This document shows, piece after piece, positions 40,472-49,878 of a DNA stretch of 64,000 nt. The stretch's first letter is position 1. Every line of letters starts with the position of its first letter. The translations under genes were made by a program, and so were the position numbers. This stretch comes from Mycobacterium tilburgii (GTDB lineage: Bacteria; Actinomycetota; Actinomycetes; Mycobacteriales; Mycobacteriaceae). The notes under the pieces were generated by a model. It worked only from the letters and a program-made list of their open reading frames with translations. It did not search any database and had not been told where the DNA came from. The stretch covers positions 39,018 to 103,017 of the forward strand of contig NZ_LR655692.1 in the NCBI RefSeq assembly GCF_902168065.1. The letters are read 5' to 3'.

Positions 40472-42063
40472 ATGAGCCGCGATCTGTTGCGTCACCCCAC
40501 CCACAACGGCCATCTACTGGTGGGCGCGCTCAAGCGCCACAAAACCATGCCGGTGCTGTTCCTCGGCGACACCACCCTGACCGGTGGCCAGATGGCCGAG
40601 CGCATCAGCCAGTACATCGAGGCGCTCGGCGCCGGCACCGGCGTCGGCCTGCTGTCCCTCAATCGCCCGAGGTGCTGCTGATCATCGGCGCGGGCCAGAA
40701 CCGCGGCTACCGGCGCACCACGCTGCACCTGCTGGGCTCGCTGGACGACCAAGCCTGCGTGCTCAACGGCACCGGCATAAGCTCGCTGATCATCGACCCG
40801 AACCCGATGTTCGTCGAACGGGCGCTGGCCCTGCTGGACAAGGTGCCCGCGCTCGAGCAGATACTCACCATCGGCCCGGTGCCCGAAGCGCTGCAGGGCG
40901 CCCGGGCCCACGTCGTCGACTTGGCGGCCGAGGCCGCCAAGTACGACCCGCAGCCGCTGACCGCCGCGGAGCTGCCGCCCGATCAGGTCATCGGCCTGAC
41001 CTACACCGACGGCACCACCGGCAAGCCCAAGGGCGTGATGGGCACCGCGCAGTCGATCTCGTCGATGACCCAGATCCGGCTCAGCGAATGGGAATGGCCG
41101 GAGAACCCGCGGTTTCTGAGGATCACGCCGCTCTCAACACGCGGGAGCGGCATATTTCCTGCCCACCCTGATCAAGGGCGGCGAAATGCATGTGCTGCCC
41201 AAGTTCGATCCGGCCGAGGTACTGAAAACCATTGAGGGAAACGCATTACGGCGAGATTCCTGGTGTCGTCAATGCTGTACGCGCTGATGGACCATCCCGA
41301 TTCGCACACCCGCGACCTGTCGTCGCTGGAGACGGTCTACTACGGCGCCTCGCCGATCAACCCGGTGCGACTCGCCTAGGCGATCCGCCGGTTCGGCCAG
41401 ATCTTCGCCCAGAACTACGGGCAGTCCGAGGCGCCGATGGCCATCACCTACATGGCCAAGAACGAGCACGACGAGAAGCGGCTCTCCTTTTGCGGGCGCC
41501 CGACGCTGTTCGCGCGGGTGGAGCTGCTGGGCGAGGACGGCCGGCCTATGCTGCAGGGCGAGCCCGGCGAAATCTGCGTCAGCGGGCCGCTGCTGGCGGG
41601 CGGCTACTGGAACCTGCCGGAGGAGACGGCGAAGATTTTCAAGGACGGCTGGCTGCACACCGGCGACATGGCCCGCGAGGACGAGGAAGGCTTTTACTTC
41701 ATCGTCGACCGGGTCAAGGACATAATCGTCACCGGCGGCTTCAATGTGTTTCCCCACGAGGTCGAGGACGTCGCCGAGCACCCGGCCGTCGCCCAGGTGT
41801 GCGTGGTCGGCGCGCCCGACTAGAAGTGGGGCGAGGCGGTCACCGCGGTGGTGGTACTGCGCTCCGACGCGCCGCGCGACGAGGACGCGTTCGAGAAGGT
41901 GACCGCCGAGATCCAAGCCGCGGTCAAGGACCGCAAGGGCTCGGTGCAGGCGTTGAAGCGGGTGGTGATCGCCGACGCGCTGCCGTTAACCAGGCTGGGC
42001 AAGCCGGACAAGAAGGCCGTGCGGGCCCAGTCCTGGGAAGGCGCCGCCCGCTCCGTCGGCTAG
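40472..42063 (+). pseudogene. fadD8: Acyl-CoA synthetase FadD8, multiply disrupted
   Basis: ATG 40472 opens MSRDLLRHPTHNGHLLVGAL. Frameshifts near 40668, 41140 and 41235 and in-frame TAG codons at 41377 and 41821 interrupt it. The ANL motifs are still readable: TYTDGTTGKPKGVM (A3, with S to D change in YTSGTTG), QNYGQSEAPMAITYM (A5), GWLHTGDMAREDEEGFYFIV (A7) and DRVKDIIVTGGFNVFPHEVE (A8). The tail LTRLGKPDKKAVRAQ holds the A10 Lys. Loss is certain. The product was a CoA ligase of unknown natural substrate. Confidence 0.92.
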
Positions 42064-42080
42064 GCCGTGGGTAGGCTTTC

Positions 42081-42140
42081 GCCGAACGTGACAGCACAGT
42101 CACGCTCGCGGCCCGGCGTGACTGTGCTGTCACGTTCGGC
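42081..42140. repeat. Perfect 25-bp inverted repeat with 10-nt loop
   Basis: Positions 42081-42105 (begins GCCGAACGTGACAGCACAGT) are exactly complementary to 42116-42140, with TCGCGGCCCG between them. It begins 17 bp after the fadD8 stop. The stem would be very stable in RNA. There is no U-tract, as is usual for mycobacterial terminators. It could be a strong terminator or a copy of a dispersed palindromic element. The rest of 42141-42386 holds a possible minus-strand remnant (TIVVLVSGLFMLIESLFLLY, 42200-42270) that I cannot assign. Confidence 0.9.
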
Positions 42141-42386
42141 TCGCGGGCGTCGGGCCGCTGAGGCGCGAAGGGCAGAACCGACACTTCCGGACGGCGTGTC
42201 GTTGTACAGCAAAAACAGCGATTCGATCAGCATGAACAAACCCGAGACCAGCACCACGATGGTTGCCAGATTGCGGTCGCATATACACCGGGTTGCGGGT
42301 AACTGTCCGGGCGCCAAACTTCACGGAGCAACCGCATACGAAACGCACAATTGCGACGGCGCCCGGCGGGAGACTAGCCTGAGACC

Positions 42387-42875
42387 ATGGAATCGGACCG
42401 CGCGGAGAGCCCACGCATGAAGGTTAAACCGCCGTGGTGGCTGAAGCCGGCCAACAAGGTTTTCATCCAAATGTCGAAGCTGGGTTTGAGTTTCGGCGGC
42501 GAGAGCCCGGTCATGCTGACTGTACCGGCCGCAAGTCCGGCGTTGCGCGGTCCACACCGGTAACCCGATGACGGTCGGTGGCCGGCGCTACGTCGCGGGT
42601 GGTTTCCCCGGCGCGGATTGGGTCAAAAACGTAAGGGCCGCAGGCGAAGTCACACTGCAGGGCGGCCGCACGACGGAGCGGGTCCTGGCTGTGAAACTGG
42701 CGGCCGAGGGGGCCAGGCCGCTGTTGCGCGCCTTCCCCACCGAGGTTCCCACCGGGGTCGGCTTCATGAAGCGCTCCGGACTCGTCCGCGACGGCCGGCC
42801 CGAGGAATTCGAGGCACTGGCCCGGTCGATGCGCCGTATTCCGTTTCGACCCTTTGAATTAGGAGTTCAGAAACC

Positions 42876-42879
<4 letters not shown>
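42387..42879 (+). pseudogene. F420-dependent nitroreductase-family gene with two one-base deletions
   Basis: ATG 42387 opens MESDRAESPRMKVKPPWWLK and VFIQMSKLGLSFGGESPVML. The GRKSG motif is recovered only by adding one base at ~42520 (GTACCGGCCGC), and a second base at ~42565 returns to MTVGGRRYVAGGFPGADWVK, which runs to a stop at 42879. Both lesions lie in short G or C runs. The stop overlaps the TTG start of menB (TTGA). The C-terminal 103-aa piece has an open frame, so translational coupling to menB might persist. Confidence 0.8.
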
Positions 42880-43778
<899 letters not shown>

Positions 43779-43802
43779 CGCCCGCACCTAGACTCGCCTC
43801 CC

Positions 43803-44714
43803 GTGAGCAAAAGTCCCTTGCGCAGGCTGACCGATCAGTTGGTGCTGGCCACCATGCGCCCGCCCATATCGCCGCAAATTCTCCTCAACCGGCCGGCGAT
43901 GAAACCGATCGAGCTGGCCGGCCAGCGCATCCTGCTCACCGGGGCCTCCTCGGGCATCGGCGCGGCCGCGGCCGAGCAGTTTGCCCGGCACGGCGCCACG
44001 GTGGTGGCGGTCGCGCGCCGCGGCGACCTGCTCAACGCGCTCGCCGACCGGATTACCGCGGCCGGTGACGAGGCGGTGGCGATCCCCTGCGACCTGTCCG
44101 ACATGGCGGCGATCGACGCGCTGGTAGCCGACGTGCAGGGTCGCCTCGGCGGGATCGACATCCTGATCAACAACGCCGGCCGGTCGATCCGCCGGCCGCT
44201 GGCGGAGTCGCTGGAACGCTGGCACGACGTCGAGCGGACCATGGTGCTCAACTACTATGCGCCGCTGCGGCTGATCCGCAGCCTCGCCCCCGCGATGATC
44301 GAGCGCGGCGACGGCCACATCATCAACGTCTCGACCTGGGGCGTGCTGTCGGAAGCATCGCCCCTGTTCGCGGTGTACACTGCATCGAAAGCCGCGCTGT
44401 CGATGGTGAGCCGGGTCGTCGAGACCGAATGGGGACCCCGAGGCGTGCACTCGACGACGCTGTACTACCCACTGGTCGCCACCCCGATGATCGCGCCCAC
44501 GAGGGCCTACGACGGCATGCCCGCGCTGACGCCCGAGGAGGCGGCCGAATGGATGATCACCGCCGCGTGCACCCGCCCGGTGCGCATCGCGCCGCGGATG
44601 GCGATTGCCGCCAAAGCCCTGGACACCTTCGGGCCCCGCTGGGTCAACGCCCTCTGCAACGCCAGACCCTGCAACCCAACTACCTTACCGATAACTGAGC
44701 CGCCCGCGTGGTAG
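43803..44714 (+). CDS. SDR-family oxidoreductase (Rv0547c-like) with frameshifted C-terminal tail
   Basis: 303 aa. The Rossmann motif LLTGASSGIGAAAAEQF lies at about 45-61, NNAG in ILINNAGRSI, and the active site VYTASKAALSMVSRVV (YxxxK). All catalytic elements are present. Near 44650 the frame leaves the family: the natural end appears in another frame as QRQTLQPNYLTDN with a stop at 44698. The current product ends CNARPCNPTTLPITEPPAW instead. The core could still be active. Follows menB by 24 bp. Confidence 0.85.
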   Translation: MSKSPLRRLTDQLVLATMRPPISPQILLNRPAMKPIELAGQRILLTGASSGIGAAAAEQFARHGATVVAVARRGDLLNALADRITAAGDEAVAIPCDLSDMAAIDALVADVQGRLGGIDILINNAGRSIRRPLAESLERWHDVERTMVLNYYAPLRLIRSLAPAMIERGDGHIINVSTWGVLSEASPLFAVYTASKAALSMVSRVVETEWGPRGVHSTTLYYPLVATPMIAPTRAYDGMPALTPEEAAEWMITAACTRPVRIAPRMAIAAKALDTFGPRWVNALCNARPCNPTTLPITEPPAW

Positions 44715-44724
44715 ACACGACGAT

Positions 44725-45132
44725 ATGGAGATCCTGGCCAGCCGGATGTTGCTGCGGCCGTCGGACTACCAGCGGTCGCTGACCTTCTACCGGGACCAGA
44801 TCGGGCTGGCGATTTGGCGCGACTACGGCGCCGGCACAGTGTTTTTTGCGGGACAATCGCTGCTGGAGCTGGCCGGGTACAGCGAATCCGACCCCTCCCC
44901 GGCGGTGTTTCACGGAGCGCTCTGGTTGCAGGTCCGCGACCTGGAGGCCACCCAGGCCGGACTGACCGGCCGCGGCGTGCCAATCGCCCGCGAAGCGCGG
45001 CGCGAACGATGGGGCTTGAAGGAGATGCATGTGACCGATCCGGACGGCCTCACCCTGATCTTCGTGGAGGTGCCTCCAGAGCACCCGTTACGCCGCGATA
45101 TAAGAGATGAACAACAGGGAAATTTCGGTTAA
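44725..45132 (+). CDS. VOC-superfamily (glyoxalase/bleomycin resistance-like) protein
   Basis: 135 aa, starting MEILASRMLLRPSDYQRSLT. The vicinal-oxygen-chelate fold is visible: FYRDQIGLAIWRDYGAGTVF, then ALWLQVRDLEATQAGLTGRG and EMHVTDPDGLTLIFVEV, with a glutamate metal ligand. Corresponds to Rv0546c. Substrate unknown. The C-terminal 10 residues (DEQQGNFG) are not family-like. Confidence 0.88.
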   Translation: MEILASRMLLRPSDYQRSLTFYRDQIGLAIWRDYGAGTVFFAGQSLLELAGYSESDPSPAVFHGALWLQVRDLEATQAGLTGRGVPIAREARRERWGLKEMHVTDPDGLTLIFVEVPPEHPLRRDIRDEQQGNFG

Positions 45133-45229
45133 CTTACAGGTAACATCAGTAGAAAAGTGGAGGTCACCTGCGTTTTTTGCTGCGCGTGCGTTCGACAATA
45201 GATTGCCCCTACCACCAGAATCAGGCGTC

Positions 45230-46444
45230 GTGGACATACAACTGTTCCTCTTGGTGATCGTCGTCGTCACCGCCCTCGCATTCGATTTCACGAACGGGTT
45301 CCACGACACCGCAAACGCCATGGCGACCTCCATCGCCAGCGGCGCGCTCAAGCCCAAAACGGCCGTCGCCCTGTCCGCGGCCCTCAACCTCGTCGGCGCA
45401 TTCCTGTCCACCACTGTCGCGGCCACGATCGCCAAGGGCCTCATCGACTCCAGCGTGGTCACACTGGAACTCGTGTTCGCCGGGCTGGTCGGCGGTGTCG
45501 TGTGGAACCTGTTGACGTGGCTGCTCGGTATCCCCTCGAGTTCGTCGCACGCGCTGATCGGCGGAATCATCGGCGCCACCATCGCGGCTGTCGGCGCCCA
45601 CGGGGTGATCTGGAAGGGCGTCATGTCCAAGGCCATCATCCCGGCCGTGGTGTCGGTGTTCCTGGCCATCGTGGTCGGGGCGGTCGCGACCTGGCTGGTC
45701 TACCGGATCACCCGCAGCCTGTCCCGGGAGCGCACCGACGCCGGCTTCCGGTGCGGCCAGATTGGGTCGGCGTCGCTGGTCTCGCTGGCGCACGGCACCA
45801 ACGACGCGCAGAAGACAATGGGCATCATCTTCCTGGCGCTGATGTCCTACGGGTCGGTCAGCAAGAGCGCGGCAGTGCCGCCGATGTGGGTCATCGTGGC
45901 CTGCGCGCTGGCGATGGCCACCGGCACCTACCTGGGCGGCTGGCGGATCATCCGCACCCTGGGCAAGGGCCTGGTCGAGATCCAGTCGCCCCAGGGTATG
46001 GCCGCCGAATCCTCCTCGGCCGCAGTCATTCTGCTCTCCGCCCACTTCGGCTACGCTCTGTCCACCACCCAGGTCTGCACCGGCTCGGTGATGGGCAGCG
46101 GGCTCGGTAAGCCCGGCGGCGAGGTGCGCTGGGGCGTGGCCGGGCGCATGGGGGTCGCATGGCTGGTCACCCTGCCGCTGGCCGATCTGGTCGGGGCGAT
46201 CACCTACTGGATCGTGCACCTCATCGGCGGCTACCCCGGCGCCATCGTCGGCTTCGGCCTGCTGATCGCGGTCTCCACGACGATCTACCTGCGGTCGCGC
46301 AAGACCAAGGTCGACCACAACAACGTCAACGCCGATTGGGAAGGCAACCTGACCGCCGGCCTCGACGGTCCGGACACCAAACAGCCGCCGAGCAACGGGT
46401 CCGCGGCGGTGAGCACCGACGACCTGAGCGTGGGGCAACTCTGA
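45230..46444 (+). CDS. pitA: Low-affinity inorganic phosphate transporter PitA
   Basis: 404 aa from GTG 45230. The two PiT signature repeats are ALAFDFTNGFHDTANAMATS near the N-terminus and SLAHGTNDAQKTMGIIFLAL in the second half (GFHDTAN and GTNDAQK). About ten transmembrane helices. It moves metal-phosphate by proton symport. The first base of the downstream ATG is the last base of its TGA. A GTTAAC-TTACA-GGTAAC inverted repeat at 45127-45143, about 85 bp upstream, may be regulatory. Intact. Confidence 0.94.
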   Translation: MDIQLFLLVIVVVTALAFDFTNGFHDTANAMATSIASGALKPKTAVALSAALNLVGAFLSTTVAATIAKGLIDSSVVTLELVFAGLVGGVVWNLLTWLLGIPSSSSHALIGGIIGATIAAVGAHGVIWKGVMSKAIIPAVVSVFLAIVVGAVATWLVYRITRSLSRERTDAGFRCGQIGSASLVSLAHGTNDAQKTMGIIFLALMSYGSVSKSAAVPPMWVIVACALAMATGTYLGGWRIIRTLGKGLVEIQSPQGMAAESSSAAVILLSAHFGYALSTTQVCTGSVMGSGLGKPGGEVRWGVAGRMGVAWLVTLPLADLVGAITYWIVHLIGGYPGAIVGFGLLIAVSTTIYLRSRKTKVDHNNVNADWEGNLTAGLDGPDTKQPPSNGSAAVSTDDLSVGQL

Positions 46445-46743
46445 TGAGACACCTGACCGACTGGTTCAACTACGAAGCGACATTGAAGATCCTGGTCTTC
46501 AGCATGCTGGCCGGGGCTGCCCTGCCGGGCTTGTTCGCCCTGGGTATCCGGCTGCAGGCGCCCGCTGCCGGCGCCCCCGGAAGCGAAGGCACCAGCACCG
46601 GGCGCAACCCTGTGCTGTCGGGCCTGGCCTGGCTGATCTATGCGGTGGTGATCGCCGTGATCGTCATCGGCGTGCTGTACATCGCCCGCGATTTCATCGC
46701 CCACCACACCGGCTATCCATTTCTGGGCGCCAAACTTAAGTAA
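46444..46743 (+). CDS. Small two-helix membrane protein (Rv0544c-like)
   Basis: 99 aa, MRHLTDWFNYEATLKILVFS. Helices at about 14-36 and 60-83 (LAWLIYAVVIAVIVIGVLYI), with a disordered AGAPGSEGTSTGRNP loop between. It starts in a TGATG overlap with pitA and is conserved next to it, so an accessory role for PitA is plausible. Function unknown. Confidence 0.85.
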   Translation: MRHLTDWFNYEATLKILVFSMLAGAALPGLFALGIRLQAPAAGAPGSEGTSTGRNPVLSGLAWLIYAVVIAVIVIGVLYIARDFIAHHTGYPFLGAKLK

Positions 46744-46793
46744 CATCGAAGAGTCGTACACAACTACCGAGCCCCAGGGCAGGAGTTGATCTT

Positions 46794-47117
46794 GTGAACC
46801 GATTTCTCAACTCGGTGGTGTCGTGGCTGCGTGCCGGCTACCCGGAGGGCATCCCGCCGACGGATACCTTCGCACTGCTGGCCCTGCTGGCCAACCGGTT
46901 GTCCAACGATGAGGTCAAACTAGTCGCCAACGAACTAATGTTACGCGGCGATTTCGACAAGATCGACATCAGCGTGATGATCTGCAAGCTCACCGACGAA
47001 CTGCCGTCCGAGGAGGACATTGAGCGGGTGCGGCAGCGGTTGGCCGCCCAGGGCTGGCCACTGGACGATCCGCACGACGACAAGCACGACGAACTCAACG
47101 GCGGAGCGCACGCATAG
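46794..47117 (+). CDS. DUF3349 protein (Rv0543c-like)
   Basis: 107 aa from GTG 46794 with GCAGGAG upstream. All-helical: FLNSVVSWLRAGYPEGIPPT, DTFALLALLANRLSNDEVKL, FDKIDISVMICKLTDELPSE, DIERVRQRLAAQGWPLDD. This is the DUF3349 pattern, including the GYPEG-PP(T/S)D(T/Y) motif. No biochemical function is known. Intact. Confidence 0.9.
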   Translation: MNRFLNSVVSWLRAGYPEGIPPTDTFALLALLANRLSNDEVKLVANELMLRGDFDKIDISVMICKLTDELPSEEDIERVRQRLAAQGWPLDDPHDDKHDELNGGAHA

Positions 47118-47161
47118 CTGTTCTGCGTGCCCTTCGCGTCCCACCCGGCTCCGCCGCCGCA

Positions 47162-48119
47162 ATGCTGCTGCCCGCGCTGGAGCGGGTGCTCACCGGCTGC
47201 GACCCGACATTCGTTGCGGCGCCACCGGATTCGGTGGGCGAGCTGGAGGCGTTGGGTGTCGGCAAAACCATCGATGACGACGTGGCTCTAGTAGCGACGA
47301 CGTCGGGAACCACCGGTCCCCCCAAGGGTGCCTTGCTCAGCGCCGCGACCCTCACGGCCAGCGCGGTGGCCACCCATGACCGGCTCGGCGGGCCGGGCGG
47401 CTGGCTGCTGGCATTGCCGCCCTACCACATCGCCGGGATCCAGGTGCTGGTGCGCAGTCTGATCGCCGGCCGCACGCCCGTCGAGCTGGACGTCACCGCC
47501 GGCTTCGATGTCGCCCAATTGCCAACCGCGGTGGTGAAATTGGGCGCCGGACGGCGATACGCGTCGCTGGTGGCCGCCCAGCTCGCCAAGGCGTTCGGCA
47601 ATCGCGCCGCCACGAGCGCGATCGCCGAACTGGACGCCGTGCTGCTGGGCGGCGGGCCGGCCCCGCGGCCGGTGCTGGACGCCGCGGCCGAGGCCGGGAT
47701 CACAGTGGTGCGCACCTACGGGATGAGCGAGACCGCCGGGGGCTGTGTGTACGACGGTGTAGCGCTGGACGACCGCGGCGTGCTCACCGTGCTGGGTCGC
47801 GCCGACGACGCGATCAGCACGGGCGGATTGACGGTGTTGCCGCAACCGGTCGAGGCCGCGCTGAGCGCCCACCCGGCCGTCGGCGACTGTGCGGGTCTTC
47901 GGTGTTGCCGATGTCCGGCTGGGGCAGCGGGTAGTCACGGCGATCGTGGTGCGCGACGGCTTCGCGGCGCCGACGCTGGATGCACTGCGCGAACAGGTGA
48001 CGCGCCGCGCCGCGCGAACTGCACCTCGTTGACGCGCTGCCACGCCGCGGCATCGGCAAGGTGGACCGGACGGCGTTGGTGCGCCGGTTCGGCACTGGTC
48101 GACAGGCCGGCCGATCGTG
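47162..48119 (+). pseudogene. menE: o-Succinylbenzoate-CoA ligase MenE with internal deletion and frameshift
   Basis: MLLPALERVLTGCDPTFVAA opens at ATG 47162. Upstream codons from 47114 also look like MenE (AVLRALRVPPGSAAA) but lack a start. ANL motifs A3 (VATTSGTTGPPKGALL) and A5 (VVRTYGMSETAGGCVYDGVA) are present. Then ~47 codons, including A7 (WFHTDDLG in M. tuberculosis), are absent: LDD is joined to RGVLTVLGRADDAISTGG (A8). Near 47890 the frame shifts, and VFGVADVRLGQRVV, ELHLVDALPRRGIGKVDRTA (A10 Lys) and RRFGTGRQAGRS lie in other frames. MenE activates OSB for MenB; this copy cannot make a full enzyme. Confidence 0.9.
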
Positions 48120-49196
48120 AGGGCCGCCCGGTGCGAGGTGCTGGGCGGTGTACCCGACGTCCGGCGGCACATACATCTATGGGTGCGAACACCTCGGCCC
48201 GTTGCGGGGCTTCCTCGCCGGGTGGGGATTCGTGATCGGCAAGATGGTCTCGTGCGCGGCCATGGCGTTGACCGTCGCCGCGTATGTGGCGCCCGGGGCG
48301 CCAGTGTGGGTGCAGCACGCGGTCGGGGTCGCCGCGATGGCCGTGCTGACCAGCATGAACTATCGCGGGGTCACCAAGACCGCGATGCTGGAACGAATAC
48401 TGTTGTACCGTTGGCGTGCACACCATGATTGCGCTGACCACCGTAGTGGTCGACATTGTCATGGGCAAACACGATCTGGCGCAGCTGAGCGGGACGTGGG
48501 GCGCCGGATCGGTGTACGGCGTGCTGCAATCGGCGGTCCTGATGTTCTTCGCGTTCGCCGGGTATGCACGGCATCGCGACGATGGGTGAGGAGGTCCGCG
48601 ACCCCGCCCGGACCATTCCCCGTGCGATCACCACCGCCCTGGCGATCGCCGTGGTGCTGTACGCGGCCATCGGGGTAAGTGCGCTGCTGGCGATCGGGCC
48701 CGACCGGCTTGCGCGCGCCACCGCGCCGCTAGCCGAGGCGGTCCGGGCGGTCGGACATCCGGGCCTGGTGCCGGTGATCTCGACGGGAGCCGCCCTGGCC
48801 AGTCTGGGCGTCTTGCTGGCACTGATCGCCGGGCTCGGGCGCACCATGCTCGCGATGGCCCGCCATCGCGACTTGCCTGGCTGGCCGCCGTACACCCGCG
48901 GCACCGGGTGTCCGCATCACGCCGAGATCGCGGTCGGCGTGGCGGTCTGCGCCCTGGTGAGCACGGTCGATCTGCGAGGGGTAATCAGCTGCTCCTCGTT
49001 CGGGGCGTTGATCTACTACGCGATCGCTAATGCCGCGGCCCTGACGCTGCGGCAGCGCGGGGCGGTCAACGTGTGCGGCCTGGCCGGGTGTCTGGTGCTG
49101 GTCGCGACATTGCCGTGGGAATCGGCGGTCGCCGGGCTGACGGTATTCGTCGTCGGCGTCGCTGGGCGGGCGGTGATCCTGGCGGCGCGCCGATAA
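48120..49196 (+). pseudogene. 5'-truncated, frameshifted APC-family amino acid permease
   Basis: VYPTSGGTYIYGCEHLGPLR with GFLAGWGFVIGKMVSCAAMA begins at the second or third helix of an amino acid/polyamine permease. About 60-70 N-terminal residues are missing. A shift near 48395 leads to VHTMIALTTVVVDIVMGKHD and VLQSAVLMFFAFAGYA, and another near 48565 to IATMGEEVRDPARTIPRAIT, a conserved motif. The frame is then open to 49196. It directly follows the menE remnant and may have been joined to it by deletion. Confidence 0.8.
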
Positions 49197-49784
49197 AGCC
49201 CGGCGTCCCGAGTGACCCTGGCGAAGCAACTGGCCGGGCCGCAGGCCTGGCGCACCACGGCCACGTCGCTGGCGACGTCGAAATCGGCCAACCGCTCCAC
49301 CTCGGCCACCTCGATACCGTTGTCGTACAACGCTTTCCGGGTGAGCTCGCCGGTGTCCGGCTGGGACATCGGCAGGCCGCGCAGGCAGGCGGCCATCGTC
49401 GGGTCCCGCACGCCCAGCACCCCACCATCCGCCGTCGTCGGCGAACCCCAGAACGGCCGGCGAGCGCAGCAGTCGGCACGCGCAGTCGGGCCAGCAGCTC
49501 GGCGGTCACCTACGGGGTGTCCATTGCCGATCTGCAGCACCGGGAAGCCGTCGGCAGCGTCCAGGTGCGCGATGGGAGCCGGTCGGCGAAGCCGTCACCG
49601 CGCTGAACGACACCAGCCGGTGCCGGAGCGCGGCCAGGGCGGCTCCCGCGTCCAGGTCGCCGGTCAGCGCGACGACCCGGGCAGCCACCGGGGCGGCGGC
49701 CACCGCGTCCAGCGTGTCAGCAGCGCGGCCGCGGCGATGTCGGCGGCGACGCGGGCGGTGTCATCGTTGTTGGCGACGACCATT
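49197..49784 (-). pseudogene. Decayed DUF2064 (TIGR04282-type) protein, Rv0540-like
   Basis: From the ATG near 49784, MVVANNDDTARVAADIAAA leads into DTLDAVAAAPVAARVVALTG and ALRHRLVSFSA. After shifts come VTAELLARLRVPTAALA, RPFWGSPTTADGG.VLGVRDP and GLPMSQPDTGELTRKALYDN, then VAEVERLADFDVASDVAVVR. The family is a glycosyltransferase-like (GT-A) group of unknown acceptor. The N-terminal VAKAPxxGRVKTR motif is missing, and its original stop is also lost. Confidence 0.8.
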
Positions 49785-49878
49785 ATCCAGTGTACGGCGG
49801 GAATGGCCGGCAGCGACTCCCTCGTTCAGTCACGGCAGTACCACCGTGACCAGTTCGTCAGGCATCGGTGCGGGCCGC

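Noticed and set aside
42141..42386. Small minus-strand membrane protein gene (TIVVLVSGLFMLIESLFLLY)
   Set aside because: One hydrophobic stretch is present, but there is no convincing start, ribosome binding site or family match; mentioned only as a possible relic.
45127..45143. GTTAAC-N5-GGTAAC upstream of pitA as a proven phosphate-regulator box
   Set aside because: Only partly similar to the RegX3-type inverted repeat I remember; insufficient to list as a separate feature.
45221..46438. 405-codon minus-strand frame opposite pitA
   Set aside because: Antisense shadow caused by third-position GC bias; rich in R, D, H and G with no domain pattern, while pitA on the other strand is unmistakable.
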